Origin: Carnobacterium maltaromaticum DSM 20342
GTDB taxonomy: Bacteria; Bacillota; Bacilli; Lactobacillales; Carnobacteriaceae
Assembly: GCF_000744945.1 (NCBI RefSeq)
Contig: NZ_JQMX01000001.1
Coordinates: forward strand, 3,297,130-3,361,129
Length of the DNA: 64,000 nucleotides
Direction of reading: 5' to 3'
Position numbers and translations under genes: made by a program. Positions 9,406 through 23,198 of the stretch are shown in pieces. The first letter of the stretch is position 1, and each line of letters starts with the position of its first letter. Under the pieces are notes generated by a model that made no database searches, was not told where the DNA came from, and saw nothing but the letters and a program-made list of their open reading frames with translations.

Positions 9406-11652
9406 TTGGTATCAAGAGATGATTTAATAAGTGGAATGAATCCAAGACAAAAAGAGGCCGTTATCGCAACAGAAGGACCTCTTTTAATTATGGCTGGTGC
9501 TGGAAGTGGGAAGACACGAGTATTAACGCATCGTATTGCCTATTTAATTGAAGAAAAACAAGTGAATCCATGGAATATTTTAGCTATTACCTTTACAAAT
9601 AAAGCGGCTAAAGAAATGAAAGAACGGGTAAATCGGTTAAATGTACGTGGGGGAAATGATGTTTGGGTATCGACTTTCCACTCAATGTGTGTGCGTATTT
9701 TACGTCGCGATATTGATAAAATTGGATACAATCGTGCTTTTACAATCAGCGATCCAAGTGAGCAACAAACTTTAATGAAACGCATTTTAAAAGAGCGAAA
9801 TATTGACCCTAAAAAATATGACCCAAGATCAATATTAAGTCAAATAAGTAATGCTAAAAATGAATTGCAAACGGCGGAAGAGTACCGCGAATATGCATCA
9901 AGTATTTTTGAAAAAATTGTGGCTGATTGTTACGATGACTATCAAAAAGAATTGCGTCGTAATCAAGCAGTAGATTTTGATGATTTGATTATGTTGACAG
10001 CACGTTTATTTAAAGATAGTCCTGAGACACTAGATTTTTATCAAAATAAATTTCATTATATTCATGTTGATGAGTATCAAGATACGAACCATGCGCAGTA
10101 CACATTAGTAAACACTTTGGCTAAACGATTTAAAAATCTATGTGTCGTTGGGGATGCGGACCAAAGTATCTATGGTTGGCGTGGTGCGAACATGGAAAAT
10201 ATTTTAAACTTTGAAAAAGATTATCCAGATACAAAAGTTGTTTTGTTAGAGCAGAACTACCGCTCGACTAAAATGATTTTAAAAGCAGCCAATGATGTTA
10301 TTGGGAACAATTCAAATCGTCGCGATAAGAATTTATGGACAGACAATGCAGACGGTGAAAAAATCACTTATTATCGTGGCCAATCTGAGCATGATGAAGC
10401 TCGCTACATTGTTTCTAAAATGCAAGAAGAAATGCGAACACGTAAATTAAATTATGGCGATTTTGCCGTTCTATACCGAACAAATGCTCAATCACGGGTA
10501 ATGGAAGAAAATCTGTTGAAATCAAATATTCCATATAAAATGGTTGGTGGTCATAAGTTCTATGATCGTAAAGAAATACGCGATATTTTGGCTTATTTAC
10601 GCTTAATTGCCAACCCAGAAGATAATATGAGTTTTGAACGAATTGTTAATGTTCCAAAACGTGGGATTGGTCCTGGTACAGTTGATAAGTTAAGAACAGC
10701 AGCTAACCAGTATGGTTGGTCGTTATTGGAAACAGCTCTTAATGTAACCATTACGCCAATTACGGGTAAGGCAGCTGGAGAATTAGAAGGATTTGCCTTT
10801 ATGTTAAAAGATTTTCATAAAATGCAAGAGTACTTGCCTGTAACAGAACTCGTTCAAGAAGTTTTAAAACGTAGTGGATATTTAAAAGCGTTAGAAATAG
10901 AGAAAACATTAGAATCTGAATCGCGAATTGAAAATATTCAAGAATTCCTTTCTGTAACGCAACAATTTGAAAAAGACAGTAGCGAAGATAAGAGTTTACT
11001 AACATTCTTGACGGATTTAGCTTTAGTTTCTGATTTGGATAATTTAGAGGAAGAACAAACGAGTGAAGTTACTTTAATGACACTTCATGCAGCCAAAGGA
11101 TTAGAGTTTCCAATCGTTTTCCTAATTGGTGTGGAAGAGGGCGTATTCCCACTTTCCAGAGCGCTAATGGAGGAGAATGAACTAGAAGAGGAACGCCGAT
11201 TAGCTTATGTTGGAATTACTCGAGCTGAGCAAAAACTTTATATTACGAATGCTTATTCACGGATGTTGTATGGTCGAACGCAAGCAAATGCTGCATCGCG
11301 CTTTATTGCAGAAATTAGCGAAGAAGCATTAGAATCTGGCAATCAAATGTCAGGGAATTTGCCATTTGGACGTAGTGGCAGTTCGATGGGAGGCAGCAGT
11401 TTACTAAATCGCAATCAAACGCAACGTGCGACAGCTTCTACCTATAAGTCACCTGTTTCTCAAAATAAAGTAGAAAGTGGTGCAGAAAAACTACCATGGA
11501 CAGTTGGCGATAAAGCGATGCACAAAAAATGGGGTGTCGGAACGGTCGTGAAAGTTTCTGGAGATGCAGATAATTTAGAATTAGATGTGGCCTTTAAAGA
11601 GCAAGGCATTAAAAGGTTGTTAGCAGCCTTTGCACCAATAGAAAAAGCTTGA
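9406..11652 (+). CDS. pcrA: ATP-dependent DNA helicase PcrA (UvrD/Rep superfamily 1)
   Basis: PcrA is a 3'-5' helicase for repair, plasmid replication and removal of RecA from DNA. The Walker A motif GAGSGKT lies at residues 31-37. Further SF1 motifs are [57 protein letters not shown] and VGITRAEQ. The C-terminal part has a flexible linker and then [18 protein letters not shown], the Tudor-like RNA polymerase-binding domain of PcrA. The length of 748 aa is normal. It starts at TTG with GAGGA 9 bases upstream. ligA and camS follow in the same direction, a conserved arrangement in this group. Confidence 0.95.
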   Translation: MVSRDDLISGMNPRQKEAVIATEGPLLIMAGAGSGKTRVLTHRIAYLIEEKQVNPWNILAITFTNKAAKEMKERVNRLNVRGGNDVWVSTFHSMCVRILRRDIDKIGYNRAFTISDPSEQQTLMKRILKERNIDPKKYDPRSILSQISNAKNELQTAEEYREYASSIFEKIVADCYDDYQKELRRNQAVDFDDLIMLTARLFKDSPETLDFYQNKFHYIHVDEYQDTNHAQYTLVNTLAKRFKNLCVVGDADQSIYGWRGANMENILNFEKDYPDTKVVLLEQNYRSTKMILKAANDVIGNNSNRRDKNLWTDNADGEKITYYRGQSEHDEARYIVSKMQEEMRTRKLNYGDFAVLYRTNAQSRVMEENLLKSNIPYKMVGGHKFYDRKEIRDILAYLRLIANPEDNMSFERIVNVPKRGIGPGTVDKLRTAANQYGWSLLETALNVTITPITGKAAGELEGFAFMLKDFHKMQEYLPVTELVQEVLKRSGYLKALEIEKTLESESRIENIQEFLSVTQQFEKDSSEDKSLLTFLTDLALVSDLDNLEEEQTSEVTLMTLHAAKGLEFPIVFLIGVEEGVFPLSRALMEENELEEERRLAYVGITRAEQKLYITNAYSRMLYGRTQANAASRFIAEISEEALESGNQMSGNLPFGRSGSSMGGSSLLNRNQTQRATASTYKSPVSQNKVESGAEKLPWTVGDKAMHKKWGVGTVVKVSGDADNLELDVAFKEQGIKRLLAAFAPIEKA

Positions 11653-11659
11653 AAATTAA

Positions 11660-14859
<3,200 letters not shown>

Positions 14860-14865
14860 TAAAGA

Positions 14866-14900
14866 AGAAAATGCTGAGAACTTTCTCGGCATTTTCTTGT
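14866..14900 (+). terminator. Terminator of the pcrA-ligA-camS operon
   Basis: A 13-base-pair stem GAAAATGCTGAGA / TCTCGGCATTTTC with one G-U pair begins just after the camS stop, with T-rich DNA at its end. Confidence 0.85.
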
Positions 14901-15011
14901 ATTTAATCAGATAAAAGAAATAAAGAGAAGGAACTTATTTTCAAAAGTAAGTTGTTTTCGTTGAAATAGCACTAAAAACTTAAGATTTAGATAGTTAGTA
15001 CATCAGGTTTA

Positions 15012-15020
15012 TGCTAAAAT
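15012..15020 (+). promoter_or_regulatory. Probable extended -10 promoter of gatCAB-dagK
   Basis: TGCTAAAAT forms an extended -10 box about 50 bases before gatC. The -35 region is weak, as is common with extended -10 promoters. Confidence 0.5.
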
Positions 15021-15072
15021 AGGAGTTGAGTTTTTATGATTGAAAAATCAAAAGAAAGAGGGTTGAGATATA

Positions 15073-15378
15073 GTGGCAATTAATGAAAATGAAGTGAAGC
15101 ACGTTGCAAAGCTATCTAAACTAGCTTTTAAAGATAGTGAGATTGCACATTTTACAGAACAAATGGATGAAATTATTGGAATGGTTGAACAATTAGAACA
15201 AGTTGATACAACAGGAGTTCCTGTAACTACTCATGGTTTAGAAATCGTAAATGCAATGCGCAAAGATGTTGCTGTACCTGGAACAGAGCGCTCAGAATTA
15301 TTTAAAAACGTTAAAGCTGAAAAAGACGGCCTAATTGAAGTGCCTGCAATCATGGATAATGGGGAGGCTGGAGCATGA
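15073..15378 (+). CDS. gatC: Asp-tRNA(Asn)/Glu-tRNA(Gln) amidotransferase subunit C
   Basis: GatC is the small belt subunit of the GatCAB complex, which amidates mischarged Glu-tRNA(Gln) and Asp-tRNA(Asn). The 101 aa product starts [19 protein letters not shown], which is typical, and uses a GTG start with AGAGGG upstream. It overlaps gatA by four bases (ATGA), ensuring balanced production of subunits. Confidence 0.93.
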   Translation: MAINENEVKHVAKLSKLAFKDSEIAHFTEQMDEIIGMVEQLEQVDTTGVPVTTHGLEIVNAMRKDVAVPGTERSELFKNVKAEKDGLIEVPAIMDNGEAGA

Positions 15379-16829
15379 GTTTATTAGATAAAGAACTAAT
15401 TGAGTTACACAATTTACTTGTATCAAAAGAAATTACTGCAGAAGATATCATGAGAGAAACTTTTTCACGTATTCATGAAACAGAAGATAAAGTCGGATCA
15501 TTTATTACATTAAATGAAGAGGTAGCCTTACAGTTAGCTAAAAATATGGATGCTAAAGGCATTACTGAATCAAATGTTCTAGCTGGTTTACCAATTGGTA
15601 TTAAAGATAATATTGTGACGAAAGATTTACGCACAACAGCAGCCAGCAAAATGCTAGAAGATTTTATGCCAATTTATGATGCAACAGTCATGAATAAAGT
15701 TTACGAAGCGGACTTAATTCCTGTTGGTAAATTAAACATGGATGAATTTGCTATGGGCGGAAGCACAGAAACCTCGTACTTTAAACAAACAAAAAACCCG
15801 TGGGATTTAACTAAAGTTCCAGGAGGTTCATCAGGTGGATCTGCAGCTGCAGTAGCAGCTGGACAACTTTTAATTAGCTTAGGTAGTGATACTGGTGGAA
15901 GTATTCGTCAACCAGCGGCTTTTACAGGTGTTGTTGGGATGAAGCCAACTTATGGCCGCGTGTCACGCTTTGGTTTAATTGCTTTTGCTTCAAGTTTAGA
16001 TCAAATCGGACCATTTACACGTACAGTTAAAGATAATGCCTATGTTTTAAACGCAATTAGTGGCTATGATGCAAATGATTCAATGAGTTCTGGTACAAGC
16101 GTTTCAGATTTTACAGCTAATCTAACTGGAGATATTAAAGGTATGAAGATTGGTGTACCAAAAGAATACTTACAAGAGGGTATTGATGAAGAGATTAAAA
16201 AATCTGTTTTAGCTGCGATTGACACTTATAAAGAATTAGGTGCAACAGTTGAAGAAGTTAGTTTACCTCATTCAAAATATGGGATTGCCGTTTACTATAT
16301 TATCGCCTCAAGTGAAGCGTCATCTAATTTGCAACGCTTTGACGGTGTTCGTTATGGTTATCGTTCTCCAGAAGCTGAATCGTTAGAAGAGCTATATGTT
16401 ATGAGTCGTTCAGAAGGTTTTGGTATGGAAGTAAAACGTCGTATCATGTTAGGAACATTCTCATTAAGCTCAGGTTATTATGATGCCTATTTCAAAAAAG
16501 CGGGTCAAGTTCGTACATTAATTAAGCAAGATTTTGCAAATGTTTTTGCGGACTATGATTTAATTTTAGGACCAACTACTCCAACAACGGCCTTTAATCT
16601 AGGTGAAAATATGGATGATCCATTGACTATGTACATGAACGATATTTTAACGGTTCCTGTTAACTTAGCGGGGGTTCCTGCGATTTCAATTCCATGTGGT
16701 TTTGCAGAAAATGGCATGCCAATCGGGTTACAATTAATTGGAAAACATTTCGACGAGGAAACTATCTATAAAGCGGCTTATGCTTTCGAGCAAGCAACTG
16801 ATTTTCATCAAAAAAAACCAAACTTGTAG
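15375..16829 (+). CDS. gatA: Asp-tRNA(Asn)/Glu-tRNA(Gln) amidotransferase subunit A
   Basis: GatA is the glutaminase (amidase-signature) subunit, releasing ammonia that is channelled to GatB. The catalytic lysine lies in GLPIGIKDN and the Ser-cisSer-Lys signature in [16 protein letters not shown], followed by [16 protein letters not shown]. The length of 484 aa is standard. It is the middle gene of gatCAB. Confidence 0.96.
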   Translation: MSLLDKELIELHNLLVSKEITAEDIMRETFSRIHETEDKVGSFITLNEEVALQLAKNMDAKGITESNVLAGLPIGIKDNIVTKDLRTTAASKMLEDFMPIYDATVMNKVYEADLIPVGKLNMDEFAMGGSTETSYFKQTKNPWDLTKVPGGSSGGSAAAVAAGQLLISLGSDTGGSIRQPAAFTGVVGMKPTYGRVSRFGLIAFASSLDQIGPFTRTVKDNAYVLNAISGYDANDSMSSGTSVSDFTANLTGDIKGMKIGVPKEYLQEGIDEEIKKSVLAAIDTYKELGATVEEVSLPHSKYGIAVYYIIASSEASSNLQRFDGVRYGYRSPEAESLEELYVMSRSEGFGMEVKRRIMLGTFSLSSGYYDAYFKKAGQVRTLIKQDFANVFADYDLILGPTTPTTAFNLGENMDDPLTMYMNDILTVPVNLAGVPAISIPCGFAENGMPIGLQLIGKHFDEETIYKAAYAFEQATDFHQKKPNL

Positions 16830-16843
16830 GAGGAGAAAGCTAG

Positions 16844-18274
16844 ATGAATTTTGAAACAGTAATCGGACTTGAAGTCCATGTAGAATTAAAAACCGACTCT
16901 AAAATGTTCTCGTCTGCTCCAGCTCATTTTGGTGCAGAACCGAATACAAATACGAACGTTGTTGACTGGGGTTACCCTGGTGTATTACCAGTTGTTAACC
17001 AAAGAGCAATTGATTTTGGAATGCGTGCAGCCTTAGCTTTGAATTGTACAATTTCACAACATACTAAATTTGACCGTAAAAATTACTTTTATCCAGATAA
17101 TCCCAAAGCATACCAAATCTCACAATTTGATCAACCAATTGGACATGATGGTTGGATTGAAATTGAAGTTGAGGGTGTAACGAAGAAAATCAGAATTGAA
17201 CGTGTACACTTGGAAGAGGATGCTGGTAAAAATAACCATGGTTCAGATGGGTATTCTTATGTTGATTTAAATCGTCAAGGTACGCCATTAATTGAAATTG
17301 TTTCAGAAGCAGATATGCGTTCACCAGAAGAGGCTTATGCTTATTTAGAAGCAGTTAAACAAATTATTCAATTTACAGGTGTTAGTGATGTGAAAATGGA
17401 AGAAGGCTCAATGCGTTGTGATGCCAATATTTCTTTACGTCCAATTGGTCAAGAAGAATTTGGGACAAAAGCGGAGCTTAAAAACTTAAACTCATTTAAC
17501 TTTGTTCGTCGTGGGTTAGCTCATGAAGAAATTCGTCAAGCAAAAGTATTATTATCCGGTGGTGTAATTCAACAAGAAACACGTCGTTATGATGAAGTAA
17601 CCGGCGAAACTATTTTAATGCGTGTTAAAGAAGGTTCAAGTGATTATCGTTATTTCCCAGAACCTGACATTCCCAATTTAGAAATTGATGATGCGTGGGT
17701 GGAACGGGTTCGTCAAAGCATTCCAGAGATGCCTAAAGCTCGTCGTTTACGTTATGTAAATGAGCTAGGTTTACCAGAGTATGATGCGATGGTTCTGACG
17801 CAAACAAAAGAAATGTCTGATTTCTTTGAAGAAATGCTAAACAAAAAAGCTGATGCAAAACAAGCATCAAACTGGTTAATGGGTGAAGTATCTGCTTATT
17901 TAAACAGTGAAAAACTTGAATTAGCTGAAACAAAATTAACTCCTGAAAACTTAGCTGGTATGATTACCTTAATTGAAGATGGGACGATTAGTTCTAAAAT
18001 TGCGAAAAAAGTTTTCCGTGAATTAATTTTAAACGGTGGAGATGCGAAGAAAGTGGTTGAAGCTAAAGGTTTAGTTCAATTATCTGACCCAGCGCAACTA
18101 TTACCAATGATTAATGAGGTTTTAGATAATAATGCACAATCGATTGAAGATTTCAAAAACGGAAAAGATCGCGCAGTCGGTTTCTTAGTTGGTCAAATTA
18201 TGAAAGCTACTAAAGGACAAGCAAATCCTGGTGTAGTAAATCAATTATTGAACCAAGAATTGGCAAAACGGTAA
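16844..18274 (+). CDS. gatB: Asp-tRNA(Asn)/Glu-tRNA(Gln) amidotransferase subunit B
   Basis: GatB is the tRNA-binding kinase and transamidase subunit. It starts [17 protein letters not shown] and carries the conserved [18 protein letters not shown] and [10 protein letters not shown] metal and ATP sites. A C-terminal helical YqeY-like tail ends [12 protein letters not shown]. The length of 476 aa is standard, and GTAGGAGGAG precedes the start. Confidence 0.96.
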   Translation: MNFETVIGLEVHVELKTDSKMFSSAPAHFGAEPNTNTNVVDWGYPGVLPVVNQRAIDFGMRAALALNCTISQHTKFDRKNYFYPDNPKAYQISQFDQPIGHDGWIEIEVEGVTKKIRIERVHLEEDAGKNNHGSDGYSYVDLNRQGTPLIEIVSEADMRSPEEAYAYLEAVKQIIQFTGVSDVKMEEGSMRCDANISLRPIGQEEFGTKAELKNLNSFNFVRRGLAHEEIRQAKVLLSGGVIQQETRRYDEVTGETILMRVKEGSSDYRYFPEPDIPNLEIDDAWVERVRQSIPEMPKARRLRYVNELGLPEYDAMVLTQTKEMSDFFEEMLNKKADAKQASNWLMGEVSAYLNSEKLELAETKLTPENLAGMITLIEDGTISSKIAKKVFRELILNGGDAKKVVEAKGLVQLSDPAQLLPMINEVLDNNAQSIEDFKNGKDRAVGFLVGQIMKATKGQANPGVVNQLLNQELAKR

Positions 18275-18310
18275 TTAATTGGAAATAGATATTTCCAAAG
18301 GAGGATATTT

Positions 18311-19342
18311 ATGAGAGCAAGAGTCATATATAATCCAACTTCAGGAAGAGAAGTTCTTAAAAAAAGTTTAGTCGACATTTTAGAGATTCTTGAAGCAGAG
18401 GGTTATGAAACCAGCGCATTCGCTACAACTGCAGAACCAAATTCAGCCAAGAAAGAAGCCGAACGAGCTGCTTTAGATGGTTTTGAATTAATAGTAGCAG
18501 CTGGTGGGGATGGAACGATTAATGAAGTTGTTAACGGCATTGCGCATTTAGAAAATCGTCCGAAAATGGCCATTATTCCTGCTGGAACAACTAATGATTA
18601 TGCAAGAGCACTTCATGTTCCACGAAATGATGTTGTTGCTGCAGCAAAAGTTATTCAGAAGCGCCAAACCATTAAAATGGATATCGGTAAAGCCAATGAA
18701 ACTTATTTTATAAATATTGCTGGCGGTGGGAATTTAACTGAATTAACTTATGATGTTCCATCTCAATTAAAATCGATTTTTGGCTATTTAGCTTATTTAG
18801 TCAAAGGGGCTGAAATGCTACCGAGAGTCAAACCGATTCCAATGCGGATTGAATATGATGAAGGTGTCTATGAAGGAAAAGCTTCGATGTTCTTATTAGG
18901 ATTAACAAATTCAGTTGGCGGTTTTGAGCAAATTGCACCAGACGCCCATTTAGATGACGGTTTATTTTCGCTAATGATCATTAAAACTTCTAATGTTGTG
19001 GAAATTCTACATCTTGTGGCTTTAATGTTAAATGGTGGAAAACATATTGATCATCCAAAACTTCTCTATGTAAAATCGAGTAAAGTAAAAGCTGAGCCAA
19101 TGGATGGATCAAGAATGATGATTAATTTAGATGGTGAATATGGTGGAGATGCACCGATGACTTTTACAAATTTACATCAACATATTGAAATGTTTGGTGA
19201 TTTAGATGCTATTCCTGATGATGCTGTTATTGGTGAAGAAGAGATAGAAGCCGCTGAAGAAGCCTTCATTAAAGAAATGGAACACTTAACGAATGAAGAT
19301 ATTGACGGGGATGGAGTTATTTCAAAACCTGATAAAAAGTAG
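18311..19342 (+). CDS. dagK: Diacylglycerol kinase, lipid recycling
   Basis: A soluble DagK/YegS-type lipid kinase of 343 aa that phosphorylates diacylglycerol released by lipoteichoic acid synthesis. RVIYNPTSGRE at the start, the nucleotide motif AAGGDGTINEVVNGI and PAGTTNDYARAL are diagnostic. The C-terminus has an acidic tail including DIDGDGVISKPDKK, slightly longer than in many homologues and resembling an EF-hand loop. It follows gatB by 36 bases and is ended by a strong terminator. Confidence 0.93.
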   Translation: MRARVIYNPTSGREVLKKSLVDILEILEAEGYETSAFATTAEPNSAKKEAERAALDGFELIVAAGGDGTINEVVNGIAHLENRPKMAIIPAGTTNDYARALHVPRNDVVAAAKVIQKRQTIKMDIGKANETYFINIAGGGNLTELTYDVPSQLKSIFGYLAYLVKGAEMLPRVKPIPMRIEYDEGVYEGKASMFLLGLTNSVGGFEQIAPDAHLDDGLFSLMIIKTSNVVEILHLVALMLNGGKHIDHPKLLYVKSSKVKAEPMDGSRMMINLDGEYGGDAPMTFTNLHQHIEMFGDLDAIPDDAVIGEEEIEAAEEAFIKEMEHLTNEDIDGDGVISKPDKK

Positions 19343-19371
19343 AAATTACGAATTAAACGACAAATTATTTT

Positions 19372-19420
19372 GAGTTTGCTGTCCTTTTGTGAGATACTCT
19401 AAAAGGACAGCAAACTTTTT
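19372..19420 (+). terminator. Terminator of gatCAB-dagK
   Basis: A perfect 16-base stem begins AGTTTGCTGTCC at 19373 and pairs with GGACAGCAAACT ending at 19416. It has a 12-base loop and is followed by a T run. Confidence 0.9.
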
Positions 19421-19604
19421 GAATGGAAAAGTGACGAGGATTAGCGGAACTTAGTCTTTTGTTACTTGTGATTCAATTTTGTGATTGTCCTTAAAATAAA
19501 AACATACATCCTATTTAAATAAAGTTAGAACCTTGAAAATTGTAGGACATAAAACACTGCTTATTACTGTTGAATAGACATTGTCAAGCGAAAGGAGCTT
19601 TTTA

Positions 19605-20987
19605 ATGAAAGAAGAAAGAATTATACCCGTTAAAAAAAATGAAAAACATACAGTTAAGGTTGAGGATTTAACTCATGAAGGTATGGGGGTTGCTAAAATA
19701 GAAGGTTACCCAATTTTTATCGAAAATGCTTTACCTGGGGAACAAATGGAAATTAAAATCCATAAAACAGGTAAATCTTTTGGTTACGGAAAAATGATGA
19801 AACGTTTGACTTCAAGCCAAAGTCGAGTAGAAATTAAAGATGAAAATTATACTAGAGTGGGAATTACGCCTCTACAACATATGACTTATGCCTCTCAATT
19901 AGTTTTTAAACGCCAACAATTACGAAATGTTATGGAACGAATTGCTAAAATGCCAGAAGTTCCTGTTTTTGAAACAATCGGAATGGCAGAACCTTGGGGT
20001 TATCGTAATAAAGCTCAAATCCCAGTTCGTAAACAAAATGATAAACTAACAACTGGCTTTTTCCGTAAAAATAGTCATGATTTAATTGCAATGGAAGATT
20101 TTGTCATTCAAGATCCAAAAATTGATCAAGCTGTTGTGATTGTACGCGATATTATGCGCGAATTTAATGTGAAACCTTATAACGAAGCAGAAAATACTGG
20201 GAATTTACGCCATATTGTTGTGCGCCGTGGTTATCATACAGGCGAAATCATGATTGTTTTAGTTACTAGAACAAATAAACTATTTCCAACAAGTAAAATT
20301 TTACCTGCTATTACAGAGGCATTACCAGAAGTGGTTAGTATCATTCAAAATGTAAATCCAAGTCGTACAAATAAAATATTAGGACCTGAAAATATTGTTT
20401 TATGGGGTCAAGATTATTTTACTGATACGCTATTAGGCAATACTTTCCAAATTTCAGCATCTGCTTTTTACCAAGTAAATCCAACTCAAACAGAAAAATT
20501 ATATCAAACAGTTTTAGAATATGCTGAGCTAACTGGAAAAGAAACAGTTATTGATGCGTATTGTGGAATTGGAACAATTTCTCTTTCATTAGCTAAAGAA
20601 GCGAAAGAAGTTTATGGTATTGAAGTAGTTGAAGCAGCTGTTGAGAATGCTAAAAACAACGCAAAACTAAATGGCATTGAAAATGTAACTTTTGAAGCTG
20701 GTTTAGCTGAAGAGGTAATGGTTGAGTGGGCTGAGAAAGAATTAGCAGTTGATTTGTTAGTTGTGGATCCTCCTCGTAAAGGGTTGGAAGGTAGCTTTAT
20801 TGAAGCAGCACTTACAATGAAACCTAATAAAATAATTTATGTAAGTTGTAATCCAGCAACATTGGCAAGAGATTTAGCTTTACTAGCTGATGGTGGGTAT
20901 AAAGTTGAGAAAGTTCAACCAGTTGATTTATTCCCTCAAACAAGCCATGTGGAATCTTGTAGTTTGTTAACAAGAATAGAAGCTTAA
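19605..20987 (+). CDS. rlmD: 23S rRNA (uracil-5-)-methyltransferase, RlmCD/RumA type
   Basis: A SAM-dependent enzyme methylating uridine in 23S rRNA. An N-terminal TRAM domain (DLTHEGMGVAKIEGYPIFIENALPGE) is followed by a Rossmann methyltransferase with DAYCGIGTISLSLA, LVVDPPRKGLEG and the catalytic cysteine in YVSCNPATLARDL. The ATG at 19605 with AAAGGAG upstream is preferred to the TTG at 19581. The length is 460 aa. The prophage begins directly after its stop codon, and its transcript now ends at a hairpin shared with the 3' end of the integrase gene. Confidence 0.92.
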   Translation: MKEERIIPVKKNEKHTVKVEDLTHEGMGVAKIEGYPIFIENALPGEQMEIKIHKTGKSFGYGKMMKRLTSSQSRVEIKDENYTRVGITPLQHMTYASQLVFKRQQLRNVMERIAKMPEVPVFETIGMAEPWGYRNKAQIPVRKQNDKLTTGFFRKNSHDLIAMEDFVIQDPKIDQAVVIVRDIMREFNVKPYNEAENTGNLRHIVVRRGYHTGEIMIVLVTRTNKLFPTSKILPAITEALPEVVSIIQNVNPSRTNKILGPENIVLWGQDYFTDTLLGNTFQISASAFYQVNPTQTEKLYQTVLEYAELTGKETVIDAYCGIGTISLSLAKEAKEVYGIEVVEAAVENAKNNAKLNGIENVTFEAGLAEEVMVEWAEKELAVDLLVVDPPRKGLEGSFIEAALTMKPNKIIYVSCNPATLARDLALLADGGYKVEKVQPVDLFPQTSHVESCSLLTRIEA

Positions 20988-21003
20988 AAACGTTGTAAAT
21001 AAA

Positions 21004-21045
21004 GGAGATAGAGTGGTTAAAACTTCCATTCTATCTCTATTTTTT
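21004..21045. terminator. Hairpin terminator at the rlmD / integrase junction
   Basis: The stem GAGATAGAGTGG / CCATTCTATCTC is followed by TATTTTTT on the + strand, so it ends rlmD transcription. It contains the stop codon of the oppositely oriented integrase gene. The same imperfect palindrome may be part of attL. Confidence 0.7.
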
Positions 21046-22444
21046 CGTTAAAAATTGTAATTTTCTCAATTGATTTCGAAATGATAGTCTTAGTTTCTTC
21101 ATGAGTAATTGTATTCCAATCTACTTTTTTTAAGTTATTAAATATTTCTACTTTGTCTATGGTATCGTCTATTATTTCTGTTGCGCTTTCGTTTATTATC
21201 TCGTTTAATTTTGATTTTTCACTGTTTAAAGAATTAATCTTACTATTCAATACGTCTAGAGGAACATTGCCGAATTGATATAGTTCTAGGAGCTTGTTAA
21301 TTCGATCTTCAATTGACTTGATTTCGTTTTGTATAACTGTATTGTCAGTGTCGCTATCATCAGTGAATTCACTATCAATCTCTATACTAATATCTGTTTT
21401 AGTTATTTCTTTCATTTGAGAAATAACGTATTCATCTAATATTTCGGTTCTATTAATTTTAGAAGGGCAATTCAGGTCCTTAACCATGTGTGAAGGTGAT
21501 CCAGCTCTTGAATAGCAGCTATAATAAGATAATCTAGTGCCATCTTTTAGTTTAGACGACCCCGTCCCTTTTACTCGTGCGCCACAATGTCCGCAATAAG
21601 TTATGCCAGTTAGCAAATACTTAGATGTGAACAATTTTAACTTACCAGTTGTACGCCGTTTAAATTCGTTCTGAGCCTTATCAAAAATATCTTTAGATAT
21701 AATAGGTTCGTGTTTACCTTCATAGACTCCATCGTTAAATTTAATTAATCCTACATAAAGATTATTCGTTAGAATAGACCTTATGAGAGATACCCCAAAC
21801 TTTCGTTTGCTTGGAAACTTATCTCTTATTTCGTTAGAAATAGAATTCACGCCTTTTCCAGAGTTATACAATTCAAATATAGAACGAACAATTTCCGCTT
21901 CATATTCATTTACTTGTAGCAGTCCATCTATATAGTCATACCCTACAGGTATTCTAGCAGAGCCGCCTCCATGAAAGTAACCTTCTTTAGCTCGTTCAGT
22001 CCTCCCCATGCCCATACGCTCCGTTATAGTGTCTCGTTCCAACTGAGCGAATACAGATAGTATGCCTATCATTGCTCGACCAAATGCGCTGGTAGTATCA
22101 AAAGATTCTTGCATAGAAACGAAATCTACATTGTTTCTCAAAAAGACATCTTCTATTAAGAATAGAGTATTTTTTTGAGACCTAGAAAGCCTATCTAATT
22201 TATAAACTAAAACGATGTCAATTTGATTGTTTTCTATATCTTTCATCATTTCTTGCAAGGCAGGTCTATCTAGTTTAGCACCTGAGAAACCTGGATCAGT
22301 ATAAGTTTTGATTATGAAATAATCTTTGGCCTTAGCATAGTTTATTAAACGCTCTGTTTGAGCTTGGATTGAGTAGCCTTCATTAGCTTGTTCAGTTGTT
22401 GATACTCGAACATATAAGGCCGCTTTTAATTTGTTGATTTCCAT
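21017..22444 (-). CDS. int: Large serine recombinase, phage integrase
   Basis: A 475 aa site-specific recombinase that should integrate and, with a directionality factor, excise the prophage. The N-terminal resolvase domain starts AALYVRVSTTEQ (Ser nucleophile). It continues with LDRLSRSQK and LSVFAQLERDTITERM. A recombinase domain, a zinc ribbon (CGHCGARVKG ... SCYSR ... NCPSK) and a C-terminal coiled-coil region with many Glu, Asn and Lys follow. The start at 22444 has AGGAGTGG upstream; an upstream in-frame start at 22519 lacks support. Its 3' end lies inside the hairpin shared with rlmD. No directionality factor was recognised. Confidence 0.93.
   Translation of the reverse strand: MEINKLKAALYVRVSTTEQANEGYSIQAQTERLINYAKAKDYFIIKTYTDPGFSGAKLDRPALQEMMKDIENNQIDIVLVYKLDRLSRSQKNTLFLIEDVFLRNNVDFVSMQESFDTTSAFGRAMIGILSVFAQLERDTITERMGMGRTERAKEGYFHGGGSARIPVGYDYIDGLLQVNEYEAEIVRSIFELYNSGKGVNSISNEIRDKFPSKRKFGVSLIRSILTNNLYVGLIKFNDGVYEGKHEPIISKDIFDKAQNEFKRRTTGKLKLFTSKYLLTGITYCGHCGARVKGTGSSKLKDGTRLSYYSCYSRAGSPSHMVKDLNCPSKINRTEILDEYVISQMKEITKTDISIEIDSEFTDDSDTDNTVIQNEIKSIEDRINKLLELYQFGNVPLDVLNSKINSLNSEKSKLNEIINESATEIIDDTIDKVEIFNNLKKVDWNTITHEETKTIISKSIEKITIFNEKIEIEWKF
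21024..21031. other. Candidate attL core (low confidence)
   Basis: The 8-base TTCCATTC is also present at 50150-50157 on the other side of the prophage, in the same orientation, and each copy sits in an imperfect palindrome. Serine integrases need only a very short common core, so this match is suggestive, not proof. Confidence 0.25.
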
Positions 22445-22466
22445 TTTAACCACTCCTATTTTATGG

Positions 22467-22558
22467 TACAATAGGCATAGAAAAGAAGCCTTATTGTAAG
22501 GTGATTTTTTACCGAACATCCTTCAGCCGCCAAGTTGAGTAGGATGTTCTTTTTTATT
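22467..22558 (+). ncRNA. Candidate small RNA antisense to the int leader
   Basis: On the + strand an extended -10 (TGGTACAAT, 22465-22472) is followed about 40 bases later by a perfect terminator. Its stem is GAACATCCT / AGGATGTTC at 22514-22522 and 22541-22549, with six T after it. No + strand gene lies upstream that would need a terminator. A transcript of about 75 bases is predicted. Expression is not shown. Confidence 0.3.
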
Positions 22559-23105
22559 GAACTGTTATTTCTTCAGTGGCTACTTCTTTACCAAACATTC
22601 CATCTAAAAATTTAAGAGTAACTGGTTTAGTTTCGTCTGCTAACTCATACATATAAACGCCCTCGATAGTAGCGTTTGGATTGATGTCTTTTTGCAACAT
22701 GTCAGTTTTATCTTGATAAGGATTTTCAGTCATTATTGCATATTGTAGATCTTCTGTTGTATCGCCTGTATTTTGTTCAGCCTTAATATAACTCATATAA
22801 GCTATTTGCACATTTTCGGGTTCTGATTTTTTGTTAGTTAACTCAAAATGAACAATCATAGCAGGTTTATCATTATAGTCTACTCCTTTTTCAATGCTAG
22901 TGATTTTAACTTTTCCATCTTTATTTTCGATAGTTTTATCAGAATAAGTGACGTCATCTGTTTTTTTCTTTTCTGAAATACTTTCTTTTTGAACCTGAGA
23001 ACTTTTTTGGTCAGAAGCTTTTTCGCTTTTTTCCTCTGGTGCACCACAAGCTGATAACGCAACAACACACAAGCTAATAAAACCTAAACTAATAATTTTT
23101 TTCAT
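22554..23105 (-). CDS. Prophage lipoprotein, possible superinfection exclusion factor
   Basis: A 183 aa lipoprotein with signal peptide MKKIISLGFISLCVVALSACG (lipobox LSAC), a charged Lys/Glu/Ser linker and a globular domain. The domain has VDYNDKPAMIVHFELTNKKSEPEN, resembling the DUF5067/DUF4352 extracellular immunoglobulin-like families. It lies between the integrase and the cI-type repressor on the lysogeny strand. In Streptococcus phage TP-J34 the Ltp lipoprotein occupies this position and blocks DNA injection of superinfecting phage. By position and type I infer a similar role; direct sequence similarity to Ltp was not checked. Confidence 0.75.
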   Translation of the reverse strand: MKKIISLGFISLCVVALSACGAPEEKSEKASDQKSSQVQKESISEKKKTDDVTYSDKTIENKDGKVKITSIEKGVDYNDKPAMIVHFELTNKKSEPENVQIAYMSYIKAEQNTGDTTEDLQYAIMTENPYQDKTDMLQKDINPNATIEGVYMYELADETKPVTLKFLDGMFGKEVATEEITVQ

Positions 23106-23164
23106 TTTAAATCTCCTTTGTGTTATAATATTTTTATACCATATCCTAATATGTGAGTATGAAA

Positions 23165-23197
23165 CCCTAGAAGTGTATCAGCACTTACTAGGGTATT
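23165..23197. terminator. Hairpin after the repressor gene
   Basis: The stem ACCCTAG...CACTT / AAGTG...CTAGGGT lies just beyond the cI stop. The T-rich tract is stronger on the + strand, so it may act in both directions. Confidence 0.5.
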
Positions 23198-23198
23198 T

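Noticed and set aside
21005..21022. Similarity between the integrase 3' end (GAGTGGTTAAAA) and its own ribosome-site region on the other strand (GAGTGGTTAAAA)
   Set aside because: Striking but short, AT-rich and in opposite orientations; it may be chance and does not by itself define attachment sites.
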